Program-made: the position numbers and the translations under genes
Notes under the pieces: generated by a model
The model's database searches: none
The model's input: only the letters and a program-made list of their open reading frames with translations
Told to the model about the DNA's origin: nothing
Shown: piece after piece, positions 46,583-55,292 of the stretch
Layout of the letters: each line of letters begins with the position of its first letter
Numbering within the stretch: position 1 is the stretch's first letter
NCBI GenBank assembly: GCA_040719455.1
Contig: JBFDTN010000001.1
Coordinates: forward strand, 186,001 to 250,000
From: Streptococcus pneumoniae
Lineage (GTDB): Bacteria > Bacillota > Bacilli > Lactobacillales > Streptococcaceae
Length of the DNA: 64,000 nucleotides
Reading direction: 5' to 3'

Positions 46583-47695
46583 ATGCATATTTTGATTGCA
46601 CCTGATTCCTTTAAGGAGAGCTTATCCGCTGAGGAGGTAGCGCTTTGTATCCAAAAAGGTCTTTTTCAGGCTTTGCCAAGCGCTACCTTTGATCTCATGC
46701 CTGTGGGAGACGGCGGTGAAGGAACGATTCGGATTTTAAGCAAGGTCTTAGAAGTAGAGGAAAAAGAACTACTTGTGACGGGACCTTTTGGGGACAAGGT
46801 TGCCATGCCTTATGGAAGAAAAGATTCTCTTGCCTTGTTTGAAATGGCAGACTTGGTGGGTTTAGGTTTGATTCCAGTTGCTAAGCGAAATCCTCTGGCA
46901 CTTGAAACCAGAGGATTGGGAGAATTGCTGGCCTATTTGGCAAAGGATGGTGTTAAAAAGGTCTTAGTCGGTGTTGGCGGTTCAGCCACAAATGACGGAG
47001 GTCTTGGACTTGCAGCTGGACTTGGCTATACATTTTTTGACAAAGACGGTCATCGTTTGCAGGCAAAGGGGAGCTCTCTTGAGCGAGTGGCACGCCTATC
47101 ATCAAAACAAGTCTCCACAGACATTTTTCAGCTAGATATTCAGATTTTAACGGATGTCAGAAATCCCTTGTGTGGAGAAAGTGGTGCGACCTATGTATTC
47201 GGTGCTCAAAAAGGTTTGTCGCCCCTCTTAATGCCTGCGGTTGATCAAGCGATGGAACGAGTTTATAGGACGTTTTATCCAGATGTTTTGGAGCTTGATG
47301 GAGCAGGTGCTGGGGGCGGTATGGCAGCAGGTCTTGTAGCATTTGCGGGTGGCAAGATTGTCTCTGGGATTGATGTTTGCTTGGATATTCTTAACTTTGA
47401 TAAGCGTTGTGAGAAAGCAGACTTCTTGATCGTGGGTGAAGGCAAGATGGATCGTCAATCTATACAAGGTAAAGCTCCCTTTGGAGTAGCTAGACGAGCT
47501 CCGAAAGGTCTGCCTGTCCTTGCTATTTGTGGCAGCCTAGGAGCAGACTTGCCACCTTTTCCACTAGAAAATATAAAAGCTGCTTTTCCGATTATTGGAC
47601 AAGTGGAGAGCTTGGAAGATACGCTTCTTCATGCCAAGGAAAATCTGATTCGTACCGCGCGAAATATTGGAACAATATTAAAACTCAGCGAATGA
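46583..47695 (+). CDS. glxK: Glycerate kinase
   Basis: A 370-residue class II glycerate kinase (GarK/GlxK family) that phosphorylates glycerate. It starts MHILIAPDSFKESLSAEEVA; VGDGGEGTIRIL, GVGGSATNDGGLG and VGEGKMDRQSIQGKAPFGVARRA are the family blocks. The last five codons (KLSE, stop) lie within the terminator duplicated by the IS1182 insertion, and the gene itself stays intact. Confidence 0.92.
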   Translation: MHILIAPDSFKESLSAEEVALCIQKGLFQALPSATFDLMPVGDGGEGTIRILSKVLEVEEKELLVTGPFGDKVAMPYGRKDSLALFEMADLVGLGLIPVAKRNPLALETRGLGELLAYLAKDGVKKVLVGVGGSATNDGGLGLAAGLGYTFFDKDGHRLQAKGSSLERVARLSSKQVSTDIFQLDIQILTDVRNPLCGESGATYVFGAQKGLSPLLMPAVDQAMERVYRTFYPDVLELDGAGAGGGMAAGLVAFAGGKIVSGIDVCLDILNFDKRCEKADFLIVGEGKMDRQSIQGKAPFGVARRAPKGLPVLAICGSLGADLPPFPLENIKAAFPIIGQVESLEDTLLHAKENLIRTARNIGTILKLSE

Positions 47696-47709
47696 TTATC
47701 GCTGAGTTT
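47681..47709 (+). terminator. glxK terminator hairpin, left copy of 29-bp target duplication
   Basis: AAACTCAGCG pairs with CGCTGAGTTT. The identical 29 bases recur at 49239-49267 on the other side of the IS. Here the stem is followed by CAGAC, not by Ts, so this copy has lost its T-run. Confidence 0.9.
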
Positions 47710-47725
47710 CAGACTGAAGACAAAT

Positions 47726-47757
47726 CTGTTAGAATTCCCTTTCTAACAGATTTTTTG
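47726..47757 (+). terminator. Terminator inside the left end of the IS1182 element
   Basis: AATCTGTTAGA pairs with TCTAACAGATT around ATTCCCTT, followed by T6. Confidence 0.88.
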
Positions 47758-47808
47758 TCTATTTAGGAGTATAATAGAACTAGAGAAACAGGTGTGTGAG
47801 GTAGAGGT

Positions 47809-49188
47809 ATGTTTCACAAAGAAAATCCTAGTTACAATCGCCAACAAGTAGGTTTTTACAGTTTAGATGAGCTGGTTCCTAAAGATCATCTTCTTCGTCA
47901 AATAGAAGAGACAATTGACTTTTCCTTCATCTATGATCTTGTAGAAGATAGCTATAGTCTAGATAAGGGTCGTCCGAGCCTAGACCCTGTCCTGCTTATA
48001 AAAATCCCTATCATTCAATGTCTCTTTGGAATTCGTTCGATGCGACAGACCATCAAAGAGATTGAAGTGAATATGGCTTATCGTTGGTTCCTAGGTTTGT
48101 CCCTAGAAGATAAGGTTCCACATTTCACGACCTATGGCAAGAATGTGGTGCGTCGCTTTGCGGATAAGCAGGTAATAGAGAAGATTTTCTCTCATATTCT
48201 TGGTCTCTGCTTGCATGCAGGCTTCATTCATCCAAGTGAGATTTTCGTAGACGGAACCCATATTAAAGCAGCTGCTAATCATCATAAATATCTCAATCAA
48301 GAAGTTGAAGTGCAAGCGAAGTTTATGAGCGAGCAATTGGAAAAGGAGATTGACCTAGAGCGAAAAAAACACGGAAAAAAGTCGCTAGGGCTCGCCAAAG
48401 AAAAAGAGCCCGTTAGTAAAAAAGTCTCTACTACGGACCCTGACAGTGGTTGGTTTCATAAGGGAGAACATAAGGAGGTATTTGCTTACAATGCACAAGT
48501 AGCTTGTGATAAACATGGCTGGGCGTTAGGTTACTCTGTTCATGCAGGAAACGTCCATGATAGTCAGGCTTTTCCTGTGCTATTTGAAACGATCAAAGAG
48601 TTGAATCCTAGTCATATTATCTTAGATGCTGGCTATAAGACACCTGCTATTGCTAAATTTCTCCTTGATCAATCCATCACTCCAGTATTGCCTTACACTA
48701 GACCTAAAGGGGACAAGACGAAACTTCGTCCCAAGGATTTTGTTTATGATGAATACTACGACTGCTACCTCTGTCCTAAGGATCAAGTCTTATCTTATAG
48801 CACTACAAATCGAGATGGCTACCGTGAATACAGGAGTCAAGCCCAAATATGTTGTAGCTGCCCTCTTCTAGGTCAATGCACAAGCTCCAAGAATCATCAA
48901 CGCTTGATTACCCGTCATATCTGGAAAGATTATTTAGAAACCTGTGAAGTGATTCGACATCAAATTGGCATGAAGGAGCTCTACCAAGGGCGTAAAGAGA
49001 CGATTGAGCGTCTTTTTGGGACAGCTAAGGAATACCACAATCTCAGATACACGAGACAGAAAGGCAAGGCCAAGATGGAAGCAATGCTTGGGCTGACTTT
49101 GGCTTGCTTAAATCTCAAAAAATATGTCAAAATCATGGCAGGGAAGGCCTTTTTATTTTACATCAAAAGAGTATGGGAACTGATATGA
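47809..49188 (+). CDS. IS1182-family transposase
   Basis: A 459-residue DDE transposase. The N-terminal DUF772 region (DLVEDSYSLDKGRPSLDPVLLIKIPIIQ) is followed by the catalytic domain with VDGTHIKAAANHHK, AYNAQVACDKHGWALGY, HIILDAGYKTPAIA and RKETIERLFGTAKEYHNLRY (the last catalytic Glu). A cysteine-containing insert (CPKDQVL...CCSCPLLGQC) is typical of the group. Full length. Confidence 0.94.
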   Translation: MFHKENPSYNRQQVGFYSLDELVPKDHLLRQIEETIDFSFIYDLVEDSYSLDKGRPSLDPVLLIKIPIIQCLFGIRSMRQTIKEIEVNMAYRWFLGLSLEDKVPHFTTYGKNVVRRFADKQVIEKIFSHILGLCLHAGFIHPSEIFVDGTHIKAAANHHKYLNQEVEVQAKFMSEQLEKEIDLERKKHGKKSLGLAKEKEPVSKKVSTTDPDSGWFHKGEHKEVFAYNAQVACDKHGWALGYSVHAGNVHDSQAFPVLFETIKELNPSHIILDAGYKTPAIAKFLLDQSITPVLPYTRPKGDKTKLRPKDFVYDEYYDCYLCPKDQVLSYSTTNRDGYREYRSQAQICCSCPLLGQCTSSKNHQRLITRHIWKDYLETCEVIRHQIGMKELYQGRKETIERLFGTAKEYHNLRYTRQKGKAKMEAMLGLTLACLNLKKYVKIMAGKAFLFYIKRVWELI

Positions 49189-49238
49189 GACAAAAAAAGA
49201 AGACAAGCAGTTGGGAAAAATTATTTGTCTTCAGTCTG

Positions 49239-49267
49239 AAACTCAGCGAATGATTATCGCTGAGTTT
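49239..49267 (+). terminator. glxK terminator hairpin, right copy of 29-bp target duplication
   Basis: The same stem-loop as at 47681-47709, here followed by T5, so this copy kept the original T-run. Confidence 0.9.
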
Positions 49268-49273
49268 TTGTGA

Positions 49274-49720
49274 TTAGTGAAATAATTTTTGCCAAAAAGA
49301 GCGTTTCTTGTCTGTTTTATCTTCTTTTGAAATAAAGAGCGAAGCATAGCGAACCATCATATCTTTCTCGTCTATCTCCACAGGGTGATCGGTGTGAATG
49401 ACCAATCCAAAAGGAGACTGTCCGTCTTCACTTACAATCGTTGCTTCACATTCCAAATCCTGACCAGTTTTGAGATAAAACAGCTGGTCTTTGGTTTCTA
49501 GGAGCGGAGAAATCTTGACAAAAATAGGATGGTAATCTGCCCTAATGGCTTCTAGCATTTGTGCAAAGTGCTCTTTTAACAGTGGGCTTTGACTTTCTTC
49601 CAAAGTGGCGTCAACAATCACTCGCTCTTCAAAAGTTTGCAGAAATTTCCGTTGTTCATCAGGCTTGACTTTTAGCCCTCCAGACGCCTTTTGCTGGATC
49701 AATTCTTGTAGGTCACTCAT
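49274..49720 (-). CDS. YueI family protein (DUF1694)
   Basis: A 148-residue cytosolic protein (MSDLQELIQQKASGGLKVKPDEQRKFLQTFEERVIVDATLEES...) of the DUF1694/YueI family with unknown function. Start at 49720 is chosen because upstream sequence in the same frame is hydrophobic and AT-rich and not typical of the family. It is divergent from parE, with about 125 bp between the genes. Confidence 0.82.
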   Translation of the reverse strand: MSDLQELIQQKASGGLKVKPDEQRKFLQTFEERVIVDATLEESQSPLLKEHFAQMLEAIRADYHPIFVKISPLLETKDQLFYLKTGQDLECEATIVSEDGQSPFGLVIHTDHPVEIDEKDMMVRYASLFISKEDKTDKKRSFWQKLFH

Positions 49721-49844
49721 AGCCTTAGTATAGCACAGATGGAGTTGAAAAACCAGTATTTTTCCTTTATTTACAGGATTGTCATTTGCAAAAATAGCAA
49801 AAAACCTGTAAGATAGTAAGGATGAACAACACAGGAGGTTCCTT

Positions 49845-51788
49845 GTGGCAAAAAAGGAAATCAATATTAACAATTACAATGACGACGCGATTCAGGTCTT
49901 AGAAGGGCTAGATGCAGTTCGCAAACGCCCTGGTATGTATATCGGTTCAACCGATGGAGCCGGCCTTCACCACTTGGTCTGGGAAATCGTGGACAATGCA
50001 GTCGATGAAGCCTTATCTGGATTTGGAGACAAGATTGATGTTACCATTCACAAAGACGGCAGTCTCAGTGTTGCTGACCACGGTCGAGGAATGCCAGTCG
50101 GCATGCACGCCATGGGAATTCCAACGGTCGAAGTTATTTTTACCGTGCTTCATGCTGGAGGAAAATTCGGTCAAGGTGGCTATAAGACTTCAGGGGGTCT
50201 GCACGGAGTTGGTTCTTCTGTCGTGAATGCCCTGTCCAGCTGGCTTGAAGTAGAAATTACCCGTGATGGCGCTGTCTATCGTCAGCGGTTTGAAAATGGC
50301 GGAAAGCCTGTTACAGGTCTTGAAAAGGTTGGCACAGCTTCTAAGTCCAAATCAGGTACCAAGGTCCGTTTCATGCCAGACAGCAGTATTTTTTCAACGA
50401 TGGATTTCAAGTACAATACCATTGCCGAGCGCTTAAATGAGTCAGCCTTCCTCTTAAAACAAGTGACATTGACCTTGCTTGATGAGCGGACAGGTGAAGA
50501 GAGTCAGTTCCACTATGAAAATGGGGTACAGGACTTTGTCAGCTATCTGAACGAAGACAAGGAAACCTTGACACCGGTGCTGTATTTTGACGGTGAAGAG
50601 GGGGGATTCCAAGTTGAAGTAGCCCTTCAGTACAATGACGGCTATTCAGACAATATCCTCTCCTTTGTTAACAATGTCCGCACCAAGGACGGTGGTACCC
50701 ACGAAACGGGGATGAAAACAGCCATTACCAAGGCCATGAATGACTATGCTAGAAAAACGGGTCTCCTCAAGGAAAAGGATAAGAACTTGGAAGGGTCAGA
50801 CTACCGTGAGGGACTGGCCGCTGTCTTGTCTATCTTAGTGCCTGAAGAGCATTTGCAGTTTGAGGGTCAGACAAAGGATAAGCTAGGAAGTCCCCTTGCT
50901 CGTCCAGCAGTTGACAGCATTGTTTCTGACAAGTTGACCTTCTTTCTATTGGAAAATGGCGAATTGGCCTCTAACCTCATTCGCAAGGCCATTCGCGCGA
51001 GAGACGCCAGAGAAGCTGCACGCAAAGCCCGCGATGAAAGTCGAAATGGTAAGAAAAATAAGAAAGATAAGGGCCTTCTATCAGGGAAATTAACCCCTGC
51101 CCAGTCGAAGAATGCGGCGAAAAATGAGCTCTATCTGGTCGAGGGAGATTCAGCTGGCGGATCTGCCAAACAAGGACGGGACCGTAAATTCCAAGCGATT
51201 TTGCCGTTACGAGGTAAGGTCATCAATACCGCTAAGGCCAAGATGGCAGATATTCTCAAAAATGAAGAAATCAATACTATGATTTACACAATTGGGGCTG
51301 GTGTTGGTTCTGACTTCAATCTAGAAGATGCTAACTACGACAAGATTATCATCATGACCGATGCGGATACGGACGGTGCCCATATCCAGACCCTCCTTCT
51401 GACCTTTTTCTACCGCTATATGCGCCCACTAGTGGAGGCAGGTAAGGTCTATATCGCTTTGCCACCACTCTACAAGATGAGTAAAGGTAAAGGTAAGCAG
51501 GAAAAGATTGCCTACGCTTGGTCAGACAACGAACTCGAGCAACTCCGCAAGGATTTTGGCAAGGGAGCGATGTTGCAACGCTACAAGGGACTTGGTGAGA
51601 TGAATGCAGACCAGCTCTGGGAAACGACCATGAATCCTGATACCCGCACCCTTATCCGCGTAACCATTGAAGATCTAGCGCGAGCAGAACGCCGCGTTTC
51701 TGTCCTCATGGGGGACAAGGTCGAACCACGCCGCAAATGGATTGAAGATAATGTCAAGTTTACATTGGAAGAAAGTGGAGTGTTTTAA
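49845..51788 (+). CDS. parE: DNA topoisomerase IV subunit B
   Basis: The ATPase subunit of topoisomerase IV, which decatenates daughter chromosomes. The 647-residue protein has the GHKL ATPase motifs (VDNAVDEALSG, HGRGMPVG, GLHGVGSSVVNALS) and the Toprim domain (LVEGDSAGGSAKQGRDRKFQ, IIMTDADTDGAHIQ). The quinolone-related region PLRGKVINTAKAKMADILKNEEI looks wild-type. GTG 49845 follows ACAGGAGGTTCCTT. Confidence 0.97.
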   Translation: MAKKEININNYNDDAIQVLEGLDAVRKRPGMYIGSTDGAGLHHLVWEIVDNAVDEALSGFGDKIDVTIHKDGSLSVADHGRGMPVGMHAMGIPTVEVIFTVLHAGGKFGQGGYKTSGGLHGVGSSVVNALSSWLEVEITRDGAVYRQRFENGGKPVTGLEKVGTASKSKSGTKVRFMPDSSIFSTMDFKYNTIAERLNESAFLLKQVTLTLLDERTGEESQFHYENGVQDFVSYLNEDKETLTPVLYFDGEEGGFQVEVALQYNDGYSDNILSFVNNVRTKDGGTHETGMKTAITKAMNDYARKTGLLKEKDKNLEGSDYREGLAAVLSILVPEEHLQFEGQTKDKLGSPLARPAVDSIVSDKLTFFLLENGELASNLIRKAIRARDAREAARKARDESRNGKKNKKDKGLLSGKLTPAQSKNAAKNELYLVEGDSAGGSAKQGRDRKFQAILPLRGKVINTAKAKMADILKNEEINTMIYTIGAGVGSDFNLEDANYDKIIIMTDADTDGAHIQTLLLTFFYRYMRPLVEAGKVYIALPPLYKMSKGKGKQEKIAYAWSDNELEQLRKDFGKGAMLQRYKGLGEMNADQLWETTMNPDTRTLIRVTIEDLARAERRVSVLMGDKVEPRRKWIEDNVKFTLEESGVF

Positions 51789-51795
51789 TTCAGCA

Positions 51796-51823
51796 CCTAA
51801 CAGGGCAACTAAAGTTGCTCCTG
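51796..51823 (+). other. Long stem-loop between parE and fic
   Basis: CCTAACAGG-GCAACT pairs with AGTTGC-TCCTGTTAGG around AA, an unusually long stem. It is followed by ACGCTTGCCGC, not by Ts, so it is not a standard terminator. A second weaker dyad (GCTTG...CAAGC) follows. Confidence 0.6.
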
Positions 51824-51963
51824 TTAGGACGCTTGCCGCTATCGGGCGGTCAAGCTAGTTGTCTTACTAATTTGAACGACTGAAAAATATCGTTTAGTTG
51901 TTCAGAAATCATCTTCAATCTGCCATGTAAGCTTGTGAAAAACAGGCCAGAAAGTGAGTTATT

Positions 51964-52569
51964 ATGGTTTTAGAAAATAGACTGGGTTTAACAGATTCTC
52001 TCGAACTAGCTAAAAAGGAAGAAAAAATCAGTAAAAGTCGTGCCAAGCGCTTATTTGACGAAAATCTTTTAGCAAATCAAACAGTAGGGACTTTTGAGAC
52101 ACTCACCTTTATCCACCGATTTTTGTTTGATGAAATCTATGATTTTGCTGGTGAAGTTCGTACTGTCAATATGGCAAAAGGCAGTTTTCGATTTGCTCCA
52201 GTTATGTATTTAGAGACATCGCTGGCTCATATTGAAATGATGCCCCAAACTACGTTTGAAGAGATTGTAGAGAAGTATGTGGAGATGAACGTTGCACATC
52301 CTTTCCGAGAGGGGAACGGTCGAAGCATGCGTATTTGGCTGGACCATATTCTGAAGCATCAGTTGAAAAAAATGATTGATTGGTCAAAAGTTGACAAAGA
52401 AGACTACCTACTTGCTATGGAAAGAAGTCCCATTCGAGATACAGAAATTAAGTATGTCTTACAACAAGCATTAACAGATGAGATTATCAGTCGTGAGTTG
52501 TATATGAAAGGGATTGACCATAGTTATTACTACGAAGGCTACACCCTCTATCAGACTGAAAAACTATAA
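51964..52569 (+). CDS. fic: Class III Fic-domain AMP-transferase
   Basis: A 201-residue single-domain Fic protein. The catalytic motif HPFREGNGRSMR starts at His112. The C-terminus has SYYYEG (S187, E191, G192), the (S/T)xxxE(G/N) inhibitory motif that defines self-inhibited class III Fic proteins such as Neisseria NmFic. Class III Fic enzymes are known to AMPylate GyrB/ParE, and here the gene lies between parE and parC on the same strand. ATG 51964 follows AAAGTGAGTTATT (weak site). The neighbours thus include its likely target. Confidence 0.88.
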   Translation: MVLENRLGLTDSLELAKKEEKISKSRAKRLFDENLLANQTVGTFETLTFIHRFLFDEIYDFAGEVRTVNMAKGSFRFAPVMYLETSLAHIEMMPQTTFEEIVEKYVEMNVAHPFREGNGRSMRIWLDHILKHQLKKMIDWSKVDKEDYLLAMERSPIRDTEIKYVLQQALTDEIISRELYMKGIDHSYYYEGYTLYQTEKL

Positions 52570-52618
52570 CTAAAGAAGGACTCTATCCTCTTCGTACTAA
52601 GAAACAGAGAAAGGAGCA

Positions 52619-52644
52619 GTTCAGTTTTCTTACATAAACTGAAC
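52619..52644 (+). other. Stem-loop between fic and parC
   Basis: GTTCAGTTT pairs with AAACTGAAC around TCTTACAT. No T-run follows. It lies 100 bases before parC, whose start has no clear Shine-Dalgarno (CCCTTAGTATCTT precedes ATG). Confidence 0.55.
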
Positions 52645-52744
52645 ATGGGCTTTGAGTGCTGCAAAAAAATCGTTTTACCTAGAACGTGAGGTTCTTTGTT
52701 AAAACTCCTATTTTGCTTCACTTGCATAATGCCCTTAGTATCTT

Positions 52745-55195
52745 ATGAGTACAATTCAAAATATGTCCCTTGAGGACATTATGGGAGAGCGTTTCGGGCG
52801 CTATTCCAAATACATCATTCAGGAGCGGGCTTTGCCAGACATTCGGGATGGTCTAAAGCCTGTTCAAAGGCGGATTCTTTATTCCATGAATAAGGACGGC
52901 AATACCTTTGATAAATCTTATCGGAAATCTGCCAAGTCTGTCGGAAATATCATGGGGAATTTCCACCCGCACGGAGATTCGTCTATTTACGATGCCATGG
53001 TCCGCATGAGTCAGGACTGGAAAAATCGTGAGATTTTGGTCGAAATGCACGGAAACAACGGTTCTATGGACGGGGATCCACCTGCTGCCATGCGGTATAC
53101 CGAGGCACGCTTGTCTGACATGGCAGGCTTCCTACTAGAAGATATCGAAAAGAAAACTGTTCCCTTTGCATGGAACTTTGACGATACAGAAAAAGAGCCG
53201 ACTGTCTTACCTGCTGCCTTTCCAAATCTCTTGGTCAATGGGGCGACAGGGATTTCAGCAGGGTATGCGACGGACATTCCTCCCCATAATCTCTCAGAAG
53301 TCATCGATGCGGTCGTTTATATGATTGACCATCCGTCTGCTAAGGTAGACAAGCTCATGGAATTCTTGCCAGGACCAGATTTCCCGACAGGAGCCATTAT
53401 CCAAGGGCGCGATGAAATCAAAAAGGCTTATGAAACTGGAAAAGGGCGCGTGGTTGTGCGCTCTAAGACTGAAGTCGAGCAGTTAAAAGGCGGCAAGGAG
53501 CAGATTGTCGTCACTGAGATTCCCTATGAAATCAACAAGTCAGTTCTGGTCAAAAAGATTGACGACGTACGGGTCAACAACAAGGTGGCAGGGATTGCCG
53601 AAGTCCGTGATGAGTCAGACCGAACTGGTTTGCGCATTGCCATTGAACTAAAAAAAGATGCCAATCGTGACTTGATTTTGAACTACTTGTTCAAATATAC
53701 GGATTTGCAGGTCAATTACAACTTCAACATGGTGGCGATTGATAACTTTACTCCACGTCAAGTCGGTATCGTGCCGATTCTGACCAGCTACATTGCCCAC
53801 CGCAAAGAGGTCATCCTAGCCCGCAGTCGCTTTGACAAGGCAAAAGCAGAGAAACGCCTCCACATTGTGGAAGGTTTGATTCGGGTCATTTCGATTTTAG
53901 ATGAAGTCATTGCCCTTATCCGTGCCAGCGAAAACAAGGCAGATGCCAAGGAAAATCTCAAGGTCAGCTATGAATTTACCGAGGAGCAGGCAGAGGCTAT
54001 TGTGACCTTACAACTTTACCGCTTGACCAATACTGACGTCGTGGTTCTTGAGGAAGAAGAAGCAGAGCTTCGCGAGCAAATTGCCTACTTGGCAGCCATT
54101 ATTGGTGATGAGCGTACCATGTACAACCTCATGAAAAAAGAACTCCGTGAGGTCAAAAAGAAATTTGGCAACCCACGTCTCAGTGAATTGCAAGATACGG
54201 CTAAGACCATTGAAATTGATACAGCGAGCCTAGTGGTTGAAGAAGAGACCTATGTCAGCATCACCAAGGCAGGCTACATCAAACGCACTAGCCCTCGTTC
54301 TTTTGCAGCATCAACGATTGAGGAGATTGGTAAGCGTGATGATGACCGTCTTATCTTCGTGAGTGCAGCGAAGACGACTCAGCAACTCTTATTGTTCACC
54401 AGTCTTGGGAATGTCATTTATCGCCCTGTCCATGAATTGTCAGACATCAAATGGAAAGAAATCGGTGAGCACCTCAGCCAAACTATTTCCAATTTTGAAG
54501 TCCGAGAAGAAATCATCTATGCAGAATTAGTGGAGAATTTTGACGCGGGTGTCTATCTAGCCGCAACCAAGCTGGGACAAATCAAGCGTGTCGAACGCAG
54601 CGAATTTAGCCCTTGGCGGACTTATAAGTCCAAATCACTCAAGTTTGCCAAGTTGAAAAATGATGATGATCAAATCGTTTTGGTCACACCAGTTCAGCTA
54701 GAAGATGTCATGATGATTACGAAAAACGGCTATGCTCTGCGCTTTAACAGCGAAGAAGTGCCAGTTGTCGGTGCCAAGGCAGCAGGTGTCAAGGCCATCA
54801 ATCTAAAAGGCGATGATACCGTGGCTGCAGCCTTTCTGGTGTCTAATAAGGCCTTCTATCTCTTGACTCAGCGAGGAGCACTCAAAAAAGTAGCAGTCGA
54901 TGAGATTCCAGCAACCAGCCGTGCCAACCGAGGCTTGCAGGTCTTGCGAGAATTAAAAGCCAAACCGCACCGCGTCTTTGTTGCAGGTATCGTCCAAGGC
55001 GAAGCCATTGATTTTGACTTGTTCCACCAAGGTGACAGCCAAGATGAGAGCCAAGTCTTGAAAGTCATTTCGTCTACGGGGCAAGTATATGACATCAACC
55101 TTTCAGACCTCTCCCTCTCAGAACGCACTAGCAATGGCAGCTTCATCTCAGATACTATTTCAGACGAAGAAGTTAAAGATGCCTATGTCGAATAA
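52745..55195 (+). CDS. parC: DNA topoisomerase IV subunit A
   Basis: The DNA-cleaving subunit of topoisomerase IV. The 816-residue protein starts MSTIQNMSLEDIMGERFGRYSKYI. The quinolone-resistance region HPHGDSSIYDAMVRMSQ has Ser79, Ser80 and Asp83, the susceptible-type residues. The catalytic Tyr lies in AAMRYTEARLS. The C-terminal half carries the beta-pinwheel repeats (TKAGYIKRTSP, TKLGQIKRVE, TQRGALKKVAV). It is separated from parE by fic. Confidence 0.97.
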   Translation: MSTIQNMSLEDIMGERFGRYSKYIIQERALPDIRDGLKPVQRRILYSMNKDGNTFDKSYRKSAKSVGNIMGNFHPHGDSSIYDAMVRMSQDWKNREILVEMHGNNGSMDGDPPAAMRYTEARLSDMAGFLLEDIEKKTVPFAWNFDDTEKEPTVLPAAFPNLLVNGATGISAGYATDIPPHNLSEVIDAVVYMIDHPSAKVDKLMEFLPGPDFPTGAIIQGRDEIKKAYETGKGRVVVRSKTEVEQLKGGKEQIVVTEIPYEINKSVLVKKIDDVRVNNKVAGIAEVRDESDRTGLRIAIELKKDANRDLILNYLFKYTDLQVNYNFNMVAIDNFTPRQVGIVPILTSYIAHRKEVILARSRFDKAKAEKRLHIVEGLIRVISILDEVIALIRASENKADAKENLKVSYEFTEEQAEAIVTLQLYRLTNTDVVVLEEEEAELREQIAYLAAIIGDERTMYNLMKKELREVKKKFGNPRLSELQDTAKTIEIDTASLVVEEETYVSITKAGYIKRTSPRSFAASTIEEIGKRDDDRLIFVSAAKTTQQLLLFTSLGNVIYRPVHELSDIKWKEIGEHLSQTISNFEVREEIIYAELVENFDAGVYLAATKLGQIKRVERSEFSPWRTYKSKSLKFAKLKNDDDQIVLVTPVQLEDVMMITKNGYALRFNSEEVPVVGAKAAGVKAINLKGDDTVAAAFLVSNKAFYLLTQRGALKKVAVDEIPATSRANRGLQVLRELKAKPHRVFVAGIVQGEAIDFDLFHQGDSQDESQVLKVISSTGQVYDINLSDLSLSERTSNGSFISDTISDEEVKDAYVE

Positions 55196-55208
55196 TCGTT
55201 AATCTATA

Positions 55209-55235
55209 AGGTGGACAATATCTGTCCATCTTTTT
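55209..55235 (+). terminator. Terminator after parC
   Basis: GGTGGACA pairs with TGTCCATC around ATATC (G-T pairs), followed by T5. Confidence 0.8.
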
Positions 55236-55292
55236 ATGTTATAATGAAGCTAGGAAAATGCTTGCGCATATGGCAATTTAGGAGGGTGTCAA

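Larger units (their letters stand above)
47710..49238 (+). mobile_element. IS1182-family insertion sequence
   Basis: A 1529-bp element with perfect 16-bp inverted ends (CAGACTGAAGACAAAT) and an intact transposase. The 29-bp flanking duplication equals the whole terminator of glxK. An internal terminator follows the left end (47726-47757: CTGTTAGA pairs with TCTAACAG, then T6), insulating the transposase from outside transcription. A TATAAT box at 47770-47775 probably drives the transposase. Confidence 0.93.

Noticed and set aside
49721-49873. N-terminal extension of the YueI gene toward parE
   Set aside because: The extension is AT-rich, contains the parE upstream region, and is not part of the family.
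52853-53304. Minus-strand open frames inside parC
   Set aside because: Shadow frames of a certain gene with no start signals.
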